From positions 1 through 7,768 of the forward strand of contig JBKJLF010000718.1 of the NCBI GenBank assembly GCA_046597185.1: 7,768 nucleotides of DNA, in the 5' to 3' direction. Positions 1-7,046 of the stretch are shown piece by piece (position 1 is the stretch's first letter; every line of letters begins with the position of its first letter). Under the pieces are notes generated by a model. That model did no database searches. It saw nothing but the letters and a program-made list of their open reading frames with translations, and was not told the DNA's origin. Position numbers and translations under genes: made by a program. The stretch comes from CAMBDR01 sp046597185. GTDB taxonomy: Bacteria; Pseudomonadota; Gammaproteobacteria; Burkholderiales; Burkholderiaceae_D.

Positions 1-1
1 G

Positions 2-301
2 CTAGACATGCGCACTGGCATTGAAGGCTTATGCCTACGCGTGCAGCAAGGCTTAGGCAAATCACCTAGCGATGGTTCAATCTATGTATTTCGTAATCGC
101 CGCAGCACACGCATCAAAGTGCTGATGTGGGATCACACCGGCGTGTGGCTGTGTCAGCGCCGCTTGCATCATGGCAGCTTCGTTTGGCCCGATAAAAATA
201 CGGGTGTTTTTGAACTCAATTTGGCGCAATGGGATTGGTTAATTAAGGGCGTGGATTGGCAACGGCTGAGCCCTCAAACACTACCCGATTGGCAGTTTTA
301 A
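2..301 (+). CDS. tnpB: IS66 family accessory protein TnpB (IS66 Orf2), 5'-truncated by window
   Basis: The reading frame is open at the window edge (codons CTA GAC ATG from base 2) and gives 99 residues ending in TAA. Family members are about 115-120 residues, so roughly 15-20 N-terminal residues lie upstream. ATG at base 8 is internal: it is the Met of the conserved DMR motif and not the start. Typical family features are visible: DMR near the start, IYVFRNRRSTRIKVLMWD in the middle and the GSFVWP block. TnpB is required with TnpA and TnpC for IS66 transposition, but its biochemical role is poorly defined. It lies 107 nt before tnpC on the same strand. Confidence 0.93.
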   Translation, partial: LDMRTGIEGLCLRVQQGLGKSPSDGSIYVFRNRRSTRIKVLMWDHTGVWLCQRRLHHGSFVWPDKNTGVFELNLAQWDWLIKGVDWQRLSPQTLPDWQF

Positions 302-408
302 ATGACGTATAAAACGGCAAAAAACAAAGGCGAAAAATATATGAAAAATGTGTCTCATATTGAACTCAATTTCTCGTTTCCACATAGGGAAAGTGGTAGA
401 ATTTCGGC

Positions 409-2037
409 ATGGATTTCATCGCACAAAAAGCCCGCTTACAAGCCGACCCAACGCTGCCCAAAACGCTGTTGGCAGAGATGCTCGTCGTCCTCGATCAGGC
501 CCACGCAGCCACTGCCGATGCGGCTCGAATTACGCTCAAATCGGCCCAGTTGCAAGCATCCTTGGCGGCCGCACAAATTGAAGTGCATAACGTCAAAATC
601 CATAACGAAAAACTCACCTTGGAACTGCTCTACCTGCGGCGTATGCGCTATGGCGCAAAAACCGAAACCTGGTCGGTTGACCAACGTGAATTGTTTGAAG
701 AAAGCTGTGCCGCCGACTTGGCAGCGATCGAGGCAGAATTGACCAAAACAGCCGCTGCTGCTGCCGCCGAGAAAGCCGCCCGCCCCAAGCCAGAACCCCG
801 GCGTGGTCGCCAGCCCTTGCCAGAGCATCTGGCACGCGTCGATATCGTGCATGAACCCGAATCGTGCCAATGCGGGCAATGTGGGGCCGCCTTGGTCAAA
901 ATCGGCGAAGATATTACCGAAAAACTCACCGTCAAACCAGCCGAATTCTCGGTTGAACGGCATCACTATCCGAAGTATGCTTGCCGCCCATGCGAAACCA
1001 TTGTGGCCGAACCAGTGGCCCCGGCCATTATCGATGGAGGCAGCATCACCAATGAGCTGTTGGCTTGGGCTACCATCGGCAAATTTGTCGATCATTTACC
1101 CTTGTATCGCCTCGAACAGATCGGTGAACGCCATGGCGTGCCATTACCGCGTTCCAATCTGGCAGCATGGGTTGGCGCAGTCGGTGTGGCGCTACAACCC
1201 TTGGCAGAGCGATTGGCCGTTATGCTACGAGAGCGCAGTTGTTTGCATGCCGATGAAACCCCGGTGGCACAGCTTGACCCCAAGAATGGCAAAAACAAAC
1301 GCGCTTATCTTTGGGTATATCGCAGCAATGATTTGGAGCGAGGCCCACCGATTGTTTGTTTCGATTATCAAACTGGCAGAAGTGGCAGTCATGCACGCGC
1401 TTTCCTTGAGGGTTGGCGCGGCCACCTCATGGTTGATGATTATTCGGGCTATAAAGCGATGTTCCATTCCGGTATGGTGGAACTGGGTTGCATGGCCCAT
1501 GCACGCCGTAAATTCTTTGACCTGCATGCAGCCAACCAAAGCCCGGTTGCCGCCAAGGCACTGGACTGGTTTAGTCTGCTATATCAGGTTGAAAGCGAAG
1601 CCAAAACGCTCGACTGTATTGCGCGCCAGAAAATACGTAAGGAGAAAGCCAAACCCCTGCTCGATGGTCTGCACGAATGGTTGGATAAAGCCTACACCAG
1701 CGCCGCGCCCAACAGTGCGATTCAAAGGGCAATTAAATATTCGCTGCGCCGTTGGGCGGCCCTTTGTCGCTACGCAGATACCGGTGATCTGCCGATTGAT
1801 AACAACCCGGCAGAAAACGCCGTGCGCCCGATTGCTATTGGCAGGAAGAATTGGCTTTTTTACGGCTCCGAGCGCGCTGGGCATCGGGCTGCCAGTATCC
1901 ATACCTTATTGGCTACCGCCAAACTCAACGGCATCGAACCTGCTGCATGGCTGGTGGATGTGCTCAATAAGTTGCCCACTTGGCCCAATCGCCTTATTGA
2001 TGAGCTATTGCCGTTGCGCCCACAACCCGCGAAGTGA
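409..2037 (+). CDS. tnpC: IS66 family transposase TnpC
   Basis: This is a complete 542-residue DDE transposase that would cut and join the ends of the IS66 element. Domains in order: an N-terminal helical, leucine-rich segment (about 20-80), matching the family's leucine-zipper region; a basic and proline-rich linker (about 124-137); a zinc-binding region with C153, C155, C158, C192 and C195; the catalytic core; and the C-terminal IS66 domain. Likely catalytic residues are D282 in HADETP, D343 in VDDYSGY and E469 in DNNPAENAVRP, followed by the characteristic GRKNWLFYGS block. ATG at 409 is the only reasonable start because an in-frame TAG lies at 397-399. No good Shine-Dalgarno sits at normal distance (AGGGA ends 18 nt before the ATG), so expression may be weak or coupled to tnpB. 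The length and all key residues look intact. Confidence 0.95.
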   Translation: MDFIAQKARLQADPTLPKTLLAEMLVVLDQAHAATADAARITLKSAQLQASLAAAQIEVHNVKIHNEKLTLELLYLRRMRYGAKTETWSVDQRELFEESCAADLAAIEAELTKTAAAAAAEKAARPKPEPRRGRQPLPEHLARVDIVHEPESCQCGQCGAALVKIGEDITEKLTVKPAEFSVERHHYPKYACRPCETIVAEPVAPAIIDGGSITNELLAWATIGKFVDHLPLYRLEQIGERHGVPLPRSNLAAWVGAVGVALQPLAERLAVMLRERSCLHADETPVAQLDPKNGKNKRAYLWVYRSNDLERGPPIVCFDYQTGRSGSHARAFLEGWRGHLMVDDYSGYKAMFHSGMVELGCMAHARRKFFDLHAANQSPVAAKALDWFSLLYQVESEAKTLDCIARQKIRKEKAKPLLDGLHEWLDKAYTSAAPNSAIQRAIKYSLRRWAALCRYADTGDLPIDNNPAENAVRPIAIGRKNWLFYGSERAGHRAASIHTLLATAKLNGIEPAAWLVDVLNKLPTWPNRLIDELLPLRPQPAK

Positions 2038-2049
2038 GATCGCTGGGGA

Positions 2050-2071
2050 GGTGGGGGCGCTGTACGCTTAC
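2050..2071. repeat. IS66 right terminal inverted repeat (IRR)
   Basis: Reading inward from 2071 on the - strand gives GTAAGCGTACAGCGCCCCCA. The GTAAGCG tip is typical of IS66-family ends, and the repeat begins 34 nt after the tnpC stop. The inner limit of the repeat cannot be fixed because the matching left repeat is outside the window. Confidence 0.85.
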
Positions 2072-2079
2072 GATATAGC
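2072..2079. other. Predicted right copy of 8-bp IS66 target duplication
   Basis: The eight bases immediately outside the IRR are GATATAGC. IS66-family elements are known to duplicate 8 bp of target on insertion, so the same octamer is expected just outside the left end. That end is not in the window, so this is a prediction. Confidence 0.45.
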
Positions 2080-2095
2080 AGTTGACTTGGTTCAT
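2072..2095 (-). pseudogene. 5' remnant of a gene interrupted by the IS66 insertion
   Basis: On the - strand ATG at 2095-2093 is preceded by AAGGAG with a 7-nt spacer and starts the peptide MNQVNCYI. The frame then enters the IS66 end at 2071 and stops at a TAA at 1994-1996 after 25 more element-encoded residues. The ribosome-binding site is strong, and the break falls exactly at the IS boundary. This points to a real gene cut eight codons after its start, on the same strand as the operon upstream. The family cannot be assigned from eight residues. The N-terminus is reminiscent of IS110-type transposases, whose first strand often reads like YIGID, but this is only a guess. The rest of the gene should lie beyond the left end of the IS, before base 1. 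Confidence 0.5.
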
Positions 2096-2102
2096 CGGGT
2101 GA

Positions 2103-2108
2103 CTCCTT
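2103..2108 (-). promoter_or_regulatory. Strong Shine-Dalgarno of the interrupted gene
   Basis: AAGGAG lies 7 nt before the ATG at 2095 on the - strand. It is the main evidence that the short MNQVNCYI reading frame was once a translated gene. Confidence 0.55.
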
Positions 2109-2119
2109 GCTTAGGATAT

Positions 2120-2140
2120 TTTGCCGCACCCTTCGGCAAA
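2120..2140. repeat. Perfect 7-bp inverted repeat (hairpin)
   Basis: TTTGCCG (2120-2126) and CGGCAAA (2134-2140) are perfectly complementary and flank a 7-nt loop. The hairpin lies between the end of the patatin gene and the interrupted gene. Neither strand has a run of T directly after it, so it is not a convincing intrinsic terminator. It could be a weak attenuator, part of the leader of the interrupted gene, or part of the non-coding end of another mobile element. Confidence 0.5.
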
Positions 2141-2225
2141 TCGGTGTTGTAAGACATCATGCAGGTTCCTTTTTGTAAAAAATGTCATCACTCCAGGGCG
2201 GGTATATGAATTTGGGTTGGAATGA

Positions 2226-3317
2226 TCAATCATCAATACCTTTCATAGCATCGGCAAGAGTTACTTTTGCCTCAATTGAGCGTGCCATTGATTCCATCAC
2301 GGTCGAAACTTGCGCTATACATCTCTCCGCATCGCGATATCCCTGTTCCAAGCGCTCTTGTATGGTTTCACTATCGGCGTGAATATAGTCATGAACGATA
2401 TTGCCAGTACTGAGCGCTTGTGTGGGCCGTATTTCAATGGTTGGTGGTAAAAGTGTCCCGCGTCGATCCCACAGGCTCCCGTCTGAGCAGTGCAGGACGA
2501 ACAGGGCATCTATCGTTTCTCTATCACAGAGTTCTCTGGCAGGAACTTGCCCTTGTTGCGTTCGCCATCCACCCAATACGCCATCCACATAATGCTGCCC
2601 GAGTATTTGTTTGGCATCAAAAATAAAAGGTATCGCTGCTGAGCCGAGGATCGCATCGTGTTGCTGTGCCGCTGGTAATGACTGGACATGTAAAAGATGA
2701 CTATGCTGGGTATCAATGCCCGTCAAATTGGCGAGGGCCACCCTGGCAACATCTTGTACCACACCTTGGGTTGGGTAAACAGATACATAAAATGGTATGC
2801 CATTGCGCAGCCCATTTACAGAGGTGGCTTGTTCAAGATAATCACGTAATGTTGGATTGGCTGCGATGACCGGCCTGAAATCCAATACAGCCGCTGCGAT
2901 ATCAAACAACCAGGAATTCCCCTTCTGTTGCTTCATCATCAGGGCCGCTGCACCGATTTCACCCAGTAACCGATCAATTGGGGTTGATGCACCGGCTGCC
3001 AAGAGTAATGAAATCAATACGCCCAAATCCACCCCCGGCAGGTTGCGGAAAATTTCCAATTCTGCCGGAGGCAGGTGGCCCACGGCCTGCCAAACTTGTG
3101 ACAACCGCTGTGCGCCTTCGAGAAAATTTGGCGCACTGGCCAAAACAGCGCCATTTATTGCGCCAACGCTGGCCCCCGCAATGGCTGTGACGGTGCGATG
3201 TGAACGATTCAACCATTCCGCCAAATAAAGCGCACTTCCTGCTTGATACGCACCTTTTGCACCACCACCGGGGAGGATTACCCCGACTCGCCCCTGTTGT
3301 TGATTATGGTTTTTCAT
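2226..3317 (-). CDS. Patatin-like phospholipase (last intact gene of the operon)
   Basis: This 363-residue protein is a predicted lipid acyl hydrolase. The glycine-rich oxyanion motif GGGAKGAYQAG is at about residues 17-27, the nucleophile motif G-A-S-V-G at 48-52 (catalytic S50), the conserved GSAAIPFIF block at 225-233 and the second dyad residue D245 in VDGVLGG. The position after DG holds V where the family usually has G or A. There is no signal peptide, so a cytoplasmic enzyme acting on the inner-membrane face is most likely. The C-terminal ~50 residues are charged and helical. The ATG at 3317 has AGGAG 9 nt upstream and overlaps the preceding gene by 14 nt, suggesting coupled translation. 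Patatins serve as lipid-degrading effectors in some phage-defence systems such as CapV in CBASS, but no cyclase gene is present here. The catalytic class is secure; the biological role is not known. Confidence 0.9.
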   Translation of the reverse strand: MKNHNQQQGRVGVILPGGGAKGAYQAGSALYLAEWLNRSHRTVTAIAGASVGAINGAVLASAPNFLEGAQRLSQVWQAVGHLPPAELEIFRNLPGVDLGVLISLLLAAGASTPIDRLLGEIGAAALMMKQQKGNSWLFDIAAAVLDFRPVIAANPTLRDYLEQATSVNGLRNGIPFYVSVYPTQGVVQDVARVALANLTGIDTQHSHLLHVQSLPAAQQHDAILGSAAIPFIFDAKQILGQHYVDGVLGGWRTQQGQVPARELCDRETIDALFVLHCSDGSLWDRRGTLLPPTIEIRPTQALSTGNIVHDYIHADSETIQERLEQGYRDAERCIAQVSTVMESMARSIEAKVTLADAMKGIDD

Positions 3318-4188
3318 TGCTTCGCACTCCTGCTAGCCACTTCGTTTCAGACCACATCCGCATCGATAGTCGATCAGCGCTCGCATACCGTGGTAATGAT
3401 TTAGGTAATTCATTTTGATTGGTTGAATCACCTAACATGTAGTGGAGTGGAGTTAGTATGTCTGTCGCACCTGCCGACAGGAAATTGATCATTAATGAGG
3501 TAGGTTCATTAAGCGTGTTTAATTCCGTTGCCAATGTTTCCACACTCAAAATAACTGGCTCTTTAGTAGCCGATTGTCTCAATATTAGCTTTTTCAGTTC
3601 GTGCCTCACAATGACCAAGCTATTCTCGGCATCTCGTTTTTGTTTAACTCCGTGTTGGCGTATATAGTTTCCGAATGGGCCCCACCATAAACAATCGACA
3701 ACATAGAACGCCATTGCCAATGTCGGCAGGTTTGTTTGCTCGGCTTCTATGAGTATTCTTTCAAATTCACTCTTTGCATTGATCGCGCGGGAATGATCTG
3801 CTAGCTCCTCATAAAGCAATCTGTTTGATTTTTCAAGTATCTCGAAACGATCAGAAATTTCAGATTGAATTTCACCAACCTTGGCACGTAATGCCTTTGT
3901 CGCCCTCGCAACCGCAGCCAAGGCGATGTCACTTTCCGCCTGAGCGTTTTGTACGGTCGTTAGCCAGTCAATTGTTGTGGCTTGCCCGGTTATCATGGCT
4001 TGATAGATGAGTTGCGTTTCGTCGCCATCTCGCCCTGAAAGGAATGCACCTAATCGGCCAAGCAAACCTGTTCGTTTGGAACGAAAGCGAATAAGTTCCC
4101 CAGCAGATTCGGTTCCATTAACAAAGTCAACGAGCGCCTTTTGTGAAAGCTGGGGCCAGGCGAGAATAATGTCGTCAGATTGGATCAA
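3304..4188 (-). CDS. YjcZ/RdcB-like partner protein of the dynamin-like GTPase
   Basis: This 294-residue soluble-looking protein has no signal peptide and no clear membrane segment. The N-terminal block with VDFVNGTE (about 20-27), the following GLLGRLGAFLSGRDG segment and the IDWLTTV helix resemble my memory of the E. coli YjcZ (RdcB) family. A probable coiled coil spans about 85-130, and a tryptophan-rich patch (CLWWGPFGNYIRQHG) lies at 166-180. In E. coli yjcZ directly follows yjdA (crfC/rdcA), and the two act together on a diguanylate cyclase. The same order here, directly after a CrfC-type GTPase, strengthens the call. The start is TTG at 4188, sharing TTGA with the upstream stop and preceded by AAGGAG; the next in-frame ATG would lose the conserved first 64 residues. 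The assignment was not aligned and rests partly on context. Confidence 0.6.
   Translation of the reverse strand: MIQSDDIILAWPQLSQKALVDFVNGTESAGELIRFRSKRTGLLGRLGAFLSGRDGDETQLIYQAMITGQATTIDWLTTVQNAQAESDIALAAVARATKALRAKVGEIQSEISDRFEILEKSNRLLYEELADHSRAINAKSEFERILIEAEQTNLPTLAMAFYVVDCLWWGPFGNYIRQHGVKQKRDAENSLVIVRHELKKLILRQSATKEPVILSVETLATELNTLNEPTSLMINFLSAGATDILTPLHYMLGDSTNQNELPKSLPRYASADRLSMRMWSETKWLAGVRSNEKP
3327..3331 (-). promoter_or_regulatory. Shine-Dalgarno for the patatin gene
   Basis: AGGAG lies 9 nt before the ATG at 3317, inside the end of the upstream gene. It supports this start and the 14-nt overlap. Confidence 0.6.
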
Positions 4189-7046
4189 TTTGCCATCTCC
4201 TTTTTTCCTGAAAGTAGCTCGCCAGCTTCTACAATATCACCAAGCACCTGCTCAACGCGTTCTCTTAATTCAAGCACTTTTTGCCGTAAGGCGGTTCGCT
4301 CTTCAAGAGACAATTTATGATCAGCTAGCACATCGCTGATTTCATTTTTGTATGCTTCAAGATATTCAACGACAGCATTAAAGTATACATCAACAGCACT
4401 AACGACATGTTTCTTTATATAAGCATCAACCTCCTCCTTTAAGATAGACTGAAATTGATTTAGACGGGTGACATGAACATCCAATAGATCCGATGCGTCA
4501 AGCTCAAAATAATTATGGGTAACCGTCGCCGTCTTTTTGCCCCAGTCTGTATCCCCACCCAGCCAGTTCACAAAAGACGAGGCGTCTCTTCTTACATCTG
4601 CCCAGAACCCAGCCGCATTAACGCGAATATCTTCTTTGTATGTATGTTTGCTTGGTTTTATTCGTTGCCCCGTGCCTACCTGTGCTATTGCATTAAGATT
4701 GACTTGTTCATGAGATATTTTTCCAGAAAACTCATGTCCCAATCGTGTCGCTGCTTTTTGTAGGGTAATTTGCAATCCATTTTCAACTAAATGCTTGATG
4801 GTCTCTTCTGCTGCCGAAACTGCATTAATTACTTTCGCAGTACATTGAATTTCAATTCCTTTGATGAACGAAGTCATTGAAGCGTCTAGCTTTTCCTGAA
4901 ATCTTAAAGCTTCATCTTTAGAATAAAAAGTGGCGTTAGAAACATGGCCATTTCCATCTGGCAATTCTATGGTCGGAAGAGCATCACTATTTTTTAATTT
5001 ATCTAAGGAATCTGGGTGCTTTATATTCTCCCCAATAAATTTCGTTATTGTATTTATAAAATTAGCAATGCGTCCTCTGGGGCTATGTCTTTTCATTGGT
5101 TGCTCTTCATCAGATATTGCCTGCTTTTGCCGGAATACTCGATTTATTTCATTTTTAGCATATCCTTCCAAGTTACTTCTTTGTTCCTCGATCATGTCAC
5201 TTAATCCTTGGAGCAATTCTTGCATCTCTATATCCAACTTATCCTTGCCCAAGCTAAGTTCATCCAGATCATTACCGAGAGAATTAAGTTCTTCTTTTAG
5301 ACTAACCAATTCATCGTCATTTAATCGGCCGCGAATCGACAGGAAGGTATTGACTAATTTGTTCTGCGTATCCAGTGTATGAAGGCTCGCGAAAAGACAT
5401 AGTCGATCAGCCTGTCGTGCGGCTTCTTTAATGCAGGACATCGGCGTGGGTTCGTCGCTAACTGCGGCACGTCCTTTTTTATTTGTTACCGGAATGCTGG
5501 CAAAGAAGCTTTTGTTCCATACTTTTGTAACAGCATTTCGCCATTTTTGCGGATCTTTATACTCTTCAGCTTCACTATCATAATCATCGCCAAATGCAAC
5601 ATCTGTGAAATCGTCCTTTCTGCTCTGAACGATGCCTAATGTATCCAAATCTCGTTGCGCTAAATTGGCTAGTAGTGCTTTGTTTGCTGCGACAAGGAAT
5701 ATACGATTTGCCGCGATTTTGTCATAGAGCTTTGCTCTTGATTGAAGAATTTTCTCGGGCTGCGGATCGGATGCGACCGCCTCATCATATCGGTTAACAA
5801 ACAAGATATTTTGTTCTGGATTGCTTGTAACATACTCTTCAAGAATCTGTCTCATGCCTTCTTCATCGCTTCCGTCTTTCACTGTATAGTTTGAGACGAT
5901 GACCATCGCTGAACAGCGTTCCAATTGATCCTTGACAATTTTTATCAATCGTGAAGAATGTTTTGCTTCGTTAGGACCAGGGCTATCAACCAGAACGAGT
6001 CTTCCATGGTTAGCAGAGTCATCTATCAAACCACTCATTGGTGAGAATGCCACTTCAACGATGGGTAGATCCTCACCTGATTCAAATATCTCCATCAGGC
6101 TATCTCCCACCTCGGAAAGCTCCGCAATTCGCAATGCATCGTTTAATAACGAAAGCACCTTGGCAATTTCTTTTGCACCAGTGATGGGTTTTTCAGGGAT
6201 ACGATCCCCGTTCTTAATGCTATTATATGCGTCGCCTACGCCACCGTTGAGTGCCGCCACCTTTTCTTTTGGCATGGGGATTTCACCAAGTCGGATTTTT
6301 TCCAAGAATTGGTTAAGTCGCAGTGCTTGCCTTATACTTAGCACAGGTTCCTTGTTATTCGGATTGTTTTTTATTAGTGTTGGCAATGTTGTCATTGCTT
6401 CCGACCGAGTGGGCAAAACATCCTGTCCCACAATGGCATTGATTGCTGTTGTTTTTCCTGCCTTCATCGTGCCAGTGAACATTATGTGATACTCAAGCTG
6501 CTCTACCTTTGAGCGCTCATCAACAAGCACTTTTATTACTTCCTGAATTCGCTTAGTGTCCAAGTGACGTGCTATGTCCGGATCAGCATCTCGTAAAAGG
6601 GGCGTATCCATATGAGTGCCCGATTTGGCAAGGCGAATGGCACCCAATATATCTGTGGTTAAGTCAATTTGCCGCAATACTTCATCGCGCAAATAAAGAA
6701 GTGTCGTATCCAAGTAAGTTCTCCTTGTCGGTAATACTTTGTTTATAGGGAATACCCAAGCAAGCTGATGAAGCCGATGATCCAATAACGCTAATAACAA
6801 CTGTAGACTACTTTTAAGTTTATCAAACAGGTTAATGATTTCTAATTTTGCACCAAATTTCAAAAATAATTTCAACTTGATCTGCATCGAAGCCAACATA
6901 GCGGCAACTTCACCTCCGGTTTTGTATAAAGGGATTAATCCTCTGTCGTGCTGCAATTTTTGATTAATACGCACGAGCTTGCGCCATATGATTATTGCTA
7001 CTTGCCTGTCTGTTGCAGTTGGCCTTGAGGTATTTAATATTGTCAC
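4185..7046 (-). CDS. Dynamin-like GTPase of the CrfC (YjdA/RdcA) family
   Basis: This 953-residue GTPase carries all dynamin-type nucleotide motifs: P-loop GTMKAGKT (192-199), the switch threonines in AMTTLPTLI (217-225), DSPG (354-357) and NRYD (418-421). The blocks GTMKAGKTTAINAIVG, NKEPVLSI, VDSPGPNEA and the C-terminal NWLGGDTDWG closely match what I recall of E. coli CrfC. A charged coiled coil is likely at about 575-640, and the last 100 residues are helical, as in a dynamin stalk. E. coli CrfC is about 742 residues; much of the extra length here is in a helical N-terminal region before the P-loop (about 190 residues). In E. coli the protein has been linked to the replication clamp and to control of a diguanylate cyclase. 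The start is GTG at 7046, sharing GTGA with the upstream stop; an in-frame TAG just upstream excludes an earlier start. AT-rich composition sets it apart from the patatin gene. Confidence 0.9.
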   Translation of the reverse strand: MTILNTSRPTATDRQVAIIIWRKLVRINQKLQHDRGLIPLYKTGGEVAAMLASMQIKLKLFLKFGAKLEIINLFDKLKSSLQLLLALLDHRLHQLAWVFPINKVLPTRRTYLDTTLLYLRDEVLRQIDLTTDILGAIRLAKSGTHMDTPLLRDADPDIARHLDTKRIQEVIKVLVDERSKVEQLEYHIMFTGTMKAGKTTAINAIVGQDVLPTRSEAMTTLPTLIKNNPNNKEPVLSIRQALRLNQFLEKIRLGEIPMPKEKVAALNGGVGDAYNSIKNGDRIPEKPITGAKEIAKVLSLLNDALRIAELSEVGDSLMEIFESGEDLPIVEVAFSPMSGLIDDSANHGRLVLVDSPGPNEAKHSSRLIKIVKDQLERCSAMVIVSNYTVKDGSDEEGMRQILEEYVTSNPEQNILFVNRYDEAVASDPQPEKILQSRAKLYDKIAANRIFLVAANKALLANLAQRDLDTLGIVQSRKDDFTDVAFGDDYDSEAEEYKDPQKWRNAVTKVWNKSFFASIPVTNKKGRAAVSDEPTPMSCIKEAARQADRLCLFASLHTLDTQNKLVNTFLSIRGRLNDDELVSLKEELNSLGNDLDELSLGKDKLDIEMQELLQGLSDMIEEQRSNLEGYAKNEINRVFRQKQAISDEEQPMKRHSPRGRIANFINTITKFIGENIKHPDSLDKLKNSDALPTIELPDGNGHVSNATFYSKDEALRFQEKLDASMTSFIKGIEIQCTAKVINAVSAAEETIKHLVENGLQITLQKAATRLGHEFSGKISHEQVNLNAIAQVGTGQRIKPSKHTYKEDIRVNAAGFWADVRRDASSFVNWLGGDTDWGKKTATVTHNYFELDASDLLDVHVTRLNQFQSILKEEVDAYIKKHVVSAVDVYFNAVVEYLEAYKNEISDVLADHKLSLEERTALRQKVLELRERVEQVLGDIVEAGELLSGKKEMAN
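4197..4202 (-). promoter_or_regulatory. Shine-Dalgarno that fixes the TTG start of the RdcB-like gene
   Basis: AAGGAG lies 8 nt before TTG at 4188, within the last codons of the GTPase gene. No ATG is available nearby in this frame, so this site decides the unusual TTG start. Confidence 0.65.

Larger units (their letters stand above)
1..2071 (+). mobile_element. IS66-family insertion sequence, right-hand part (left end outside window)
   Basis: The sequence shows the end of a TnpB-type gene followed by a complete TnpC-type DDE transposase on the same strand, then a right terminus ending at base 2071. Read inward from 2071 the terminus begins GTAAGCGTACAGCG. IS66-family inverted repeats are known to begin with GTAAGCG, so the boundary is well supported. 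The left inverted repeat, tnpA and the start of tnpB are before base 1, so neither the full length nor the target duplication can be seen. No internal stop or frameshift is seen in the visible genes, so the element could be functional if its left part is intact. Confidence 0.93.

Noticed and set aside
211..372. Direct repeat TGAACTCAATTT at 211-222 and 361-372
   Set aside because: One 12-nt pair, one copy inside tnpB and the other in the tnpB-tnpC gap, with no further copies or flanking symmetry seen; probably chance.
302..408. Promoter for tnpC in the tnpB-tnpC gap
   Set aside because: TAGAAT at 397-402 resembles a -10 box, but no -35 element at proper spacing is present.
302..742. Open frame starting directly after the tnpB stop (TAA then ATG)
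   Set aside because: It overlaps tnpC in another frame from base 409, its translation has no recognisable domain, and tnpC is clearly the real gene. At most it could carry ribosomes toward tnpC.
436..1095. Open frame of 219 codons on the - strand across tnpC
   Set aside because: It is antisense to conserved tnpC sequence and its Phe/Gly-rich translation has no recognisable motif.
2120..2140. Hairpin as a rho-independent terminator for the operon
   Set aside because: The stem is perfect but neither strand shows a following T tract, so I list it only as an inverted repeat.
803..2152. Long open frame (449 codons) on the + strand inside tnpC
   Set aside because: It is a shadow frame of tnpC, rich in Trp, Cys and Met with no domain, and it runs past the IS end.
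2226..3317. CBASS system with the patatin as CapV effector
   Set aside because: No cyclic-nucleotide synthase (CD-NTase) gene is in the window, and the neighbours are a CrfC/RdcB-like pair.
4930..6489. Several + strand open frames opposite the GTPase gene
   Set aside because: They are antisense shadows of a gene with clear GTPase motifs and give low-complexity Ser-rich translations.
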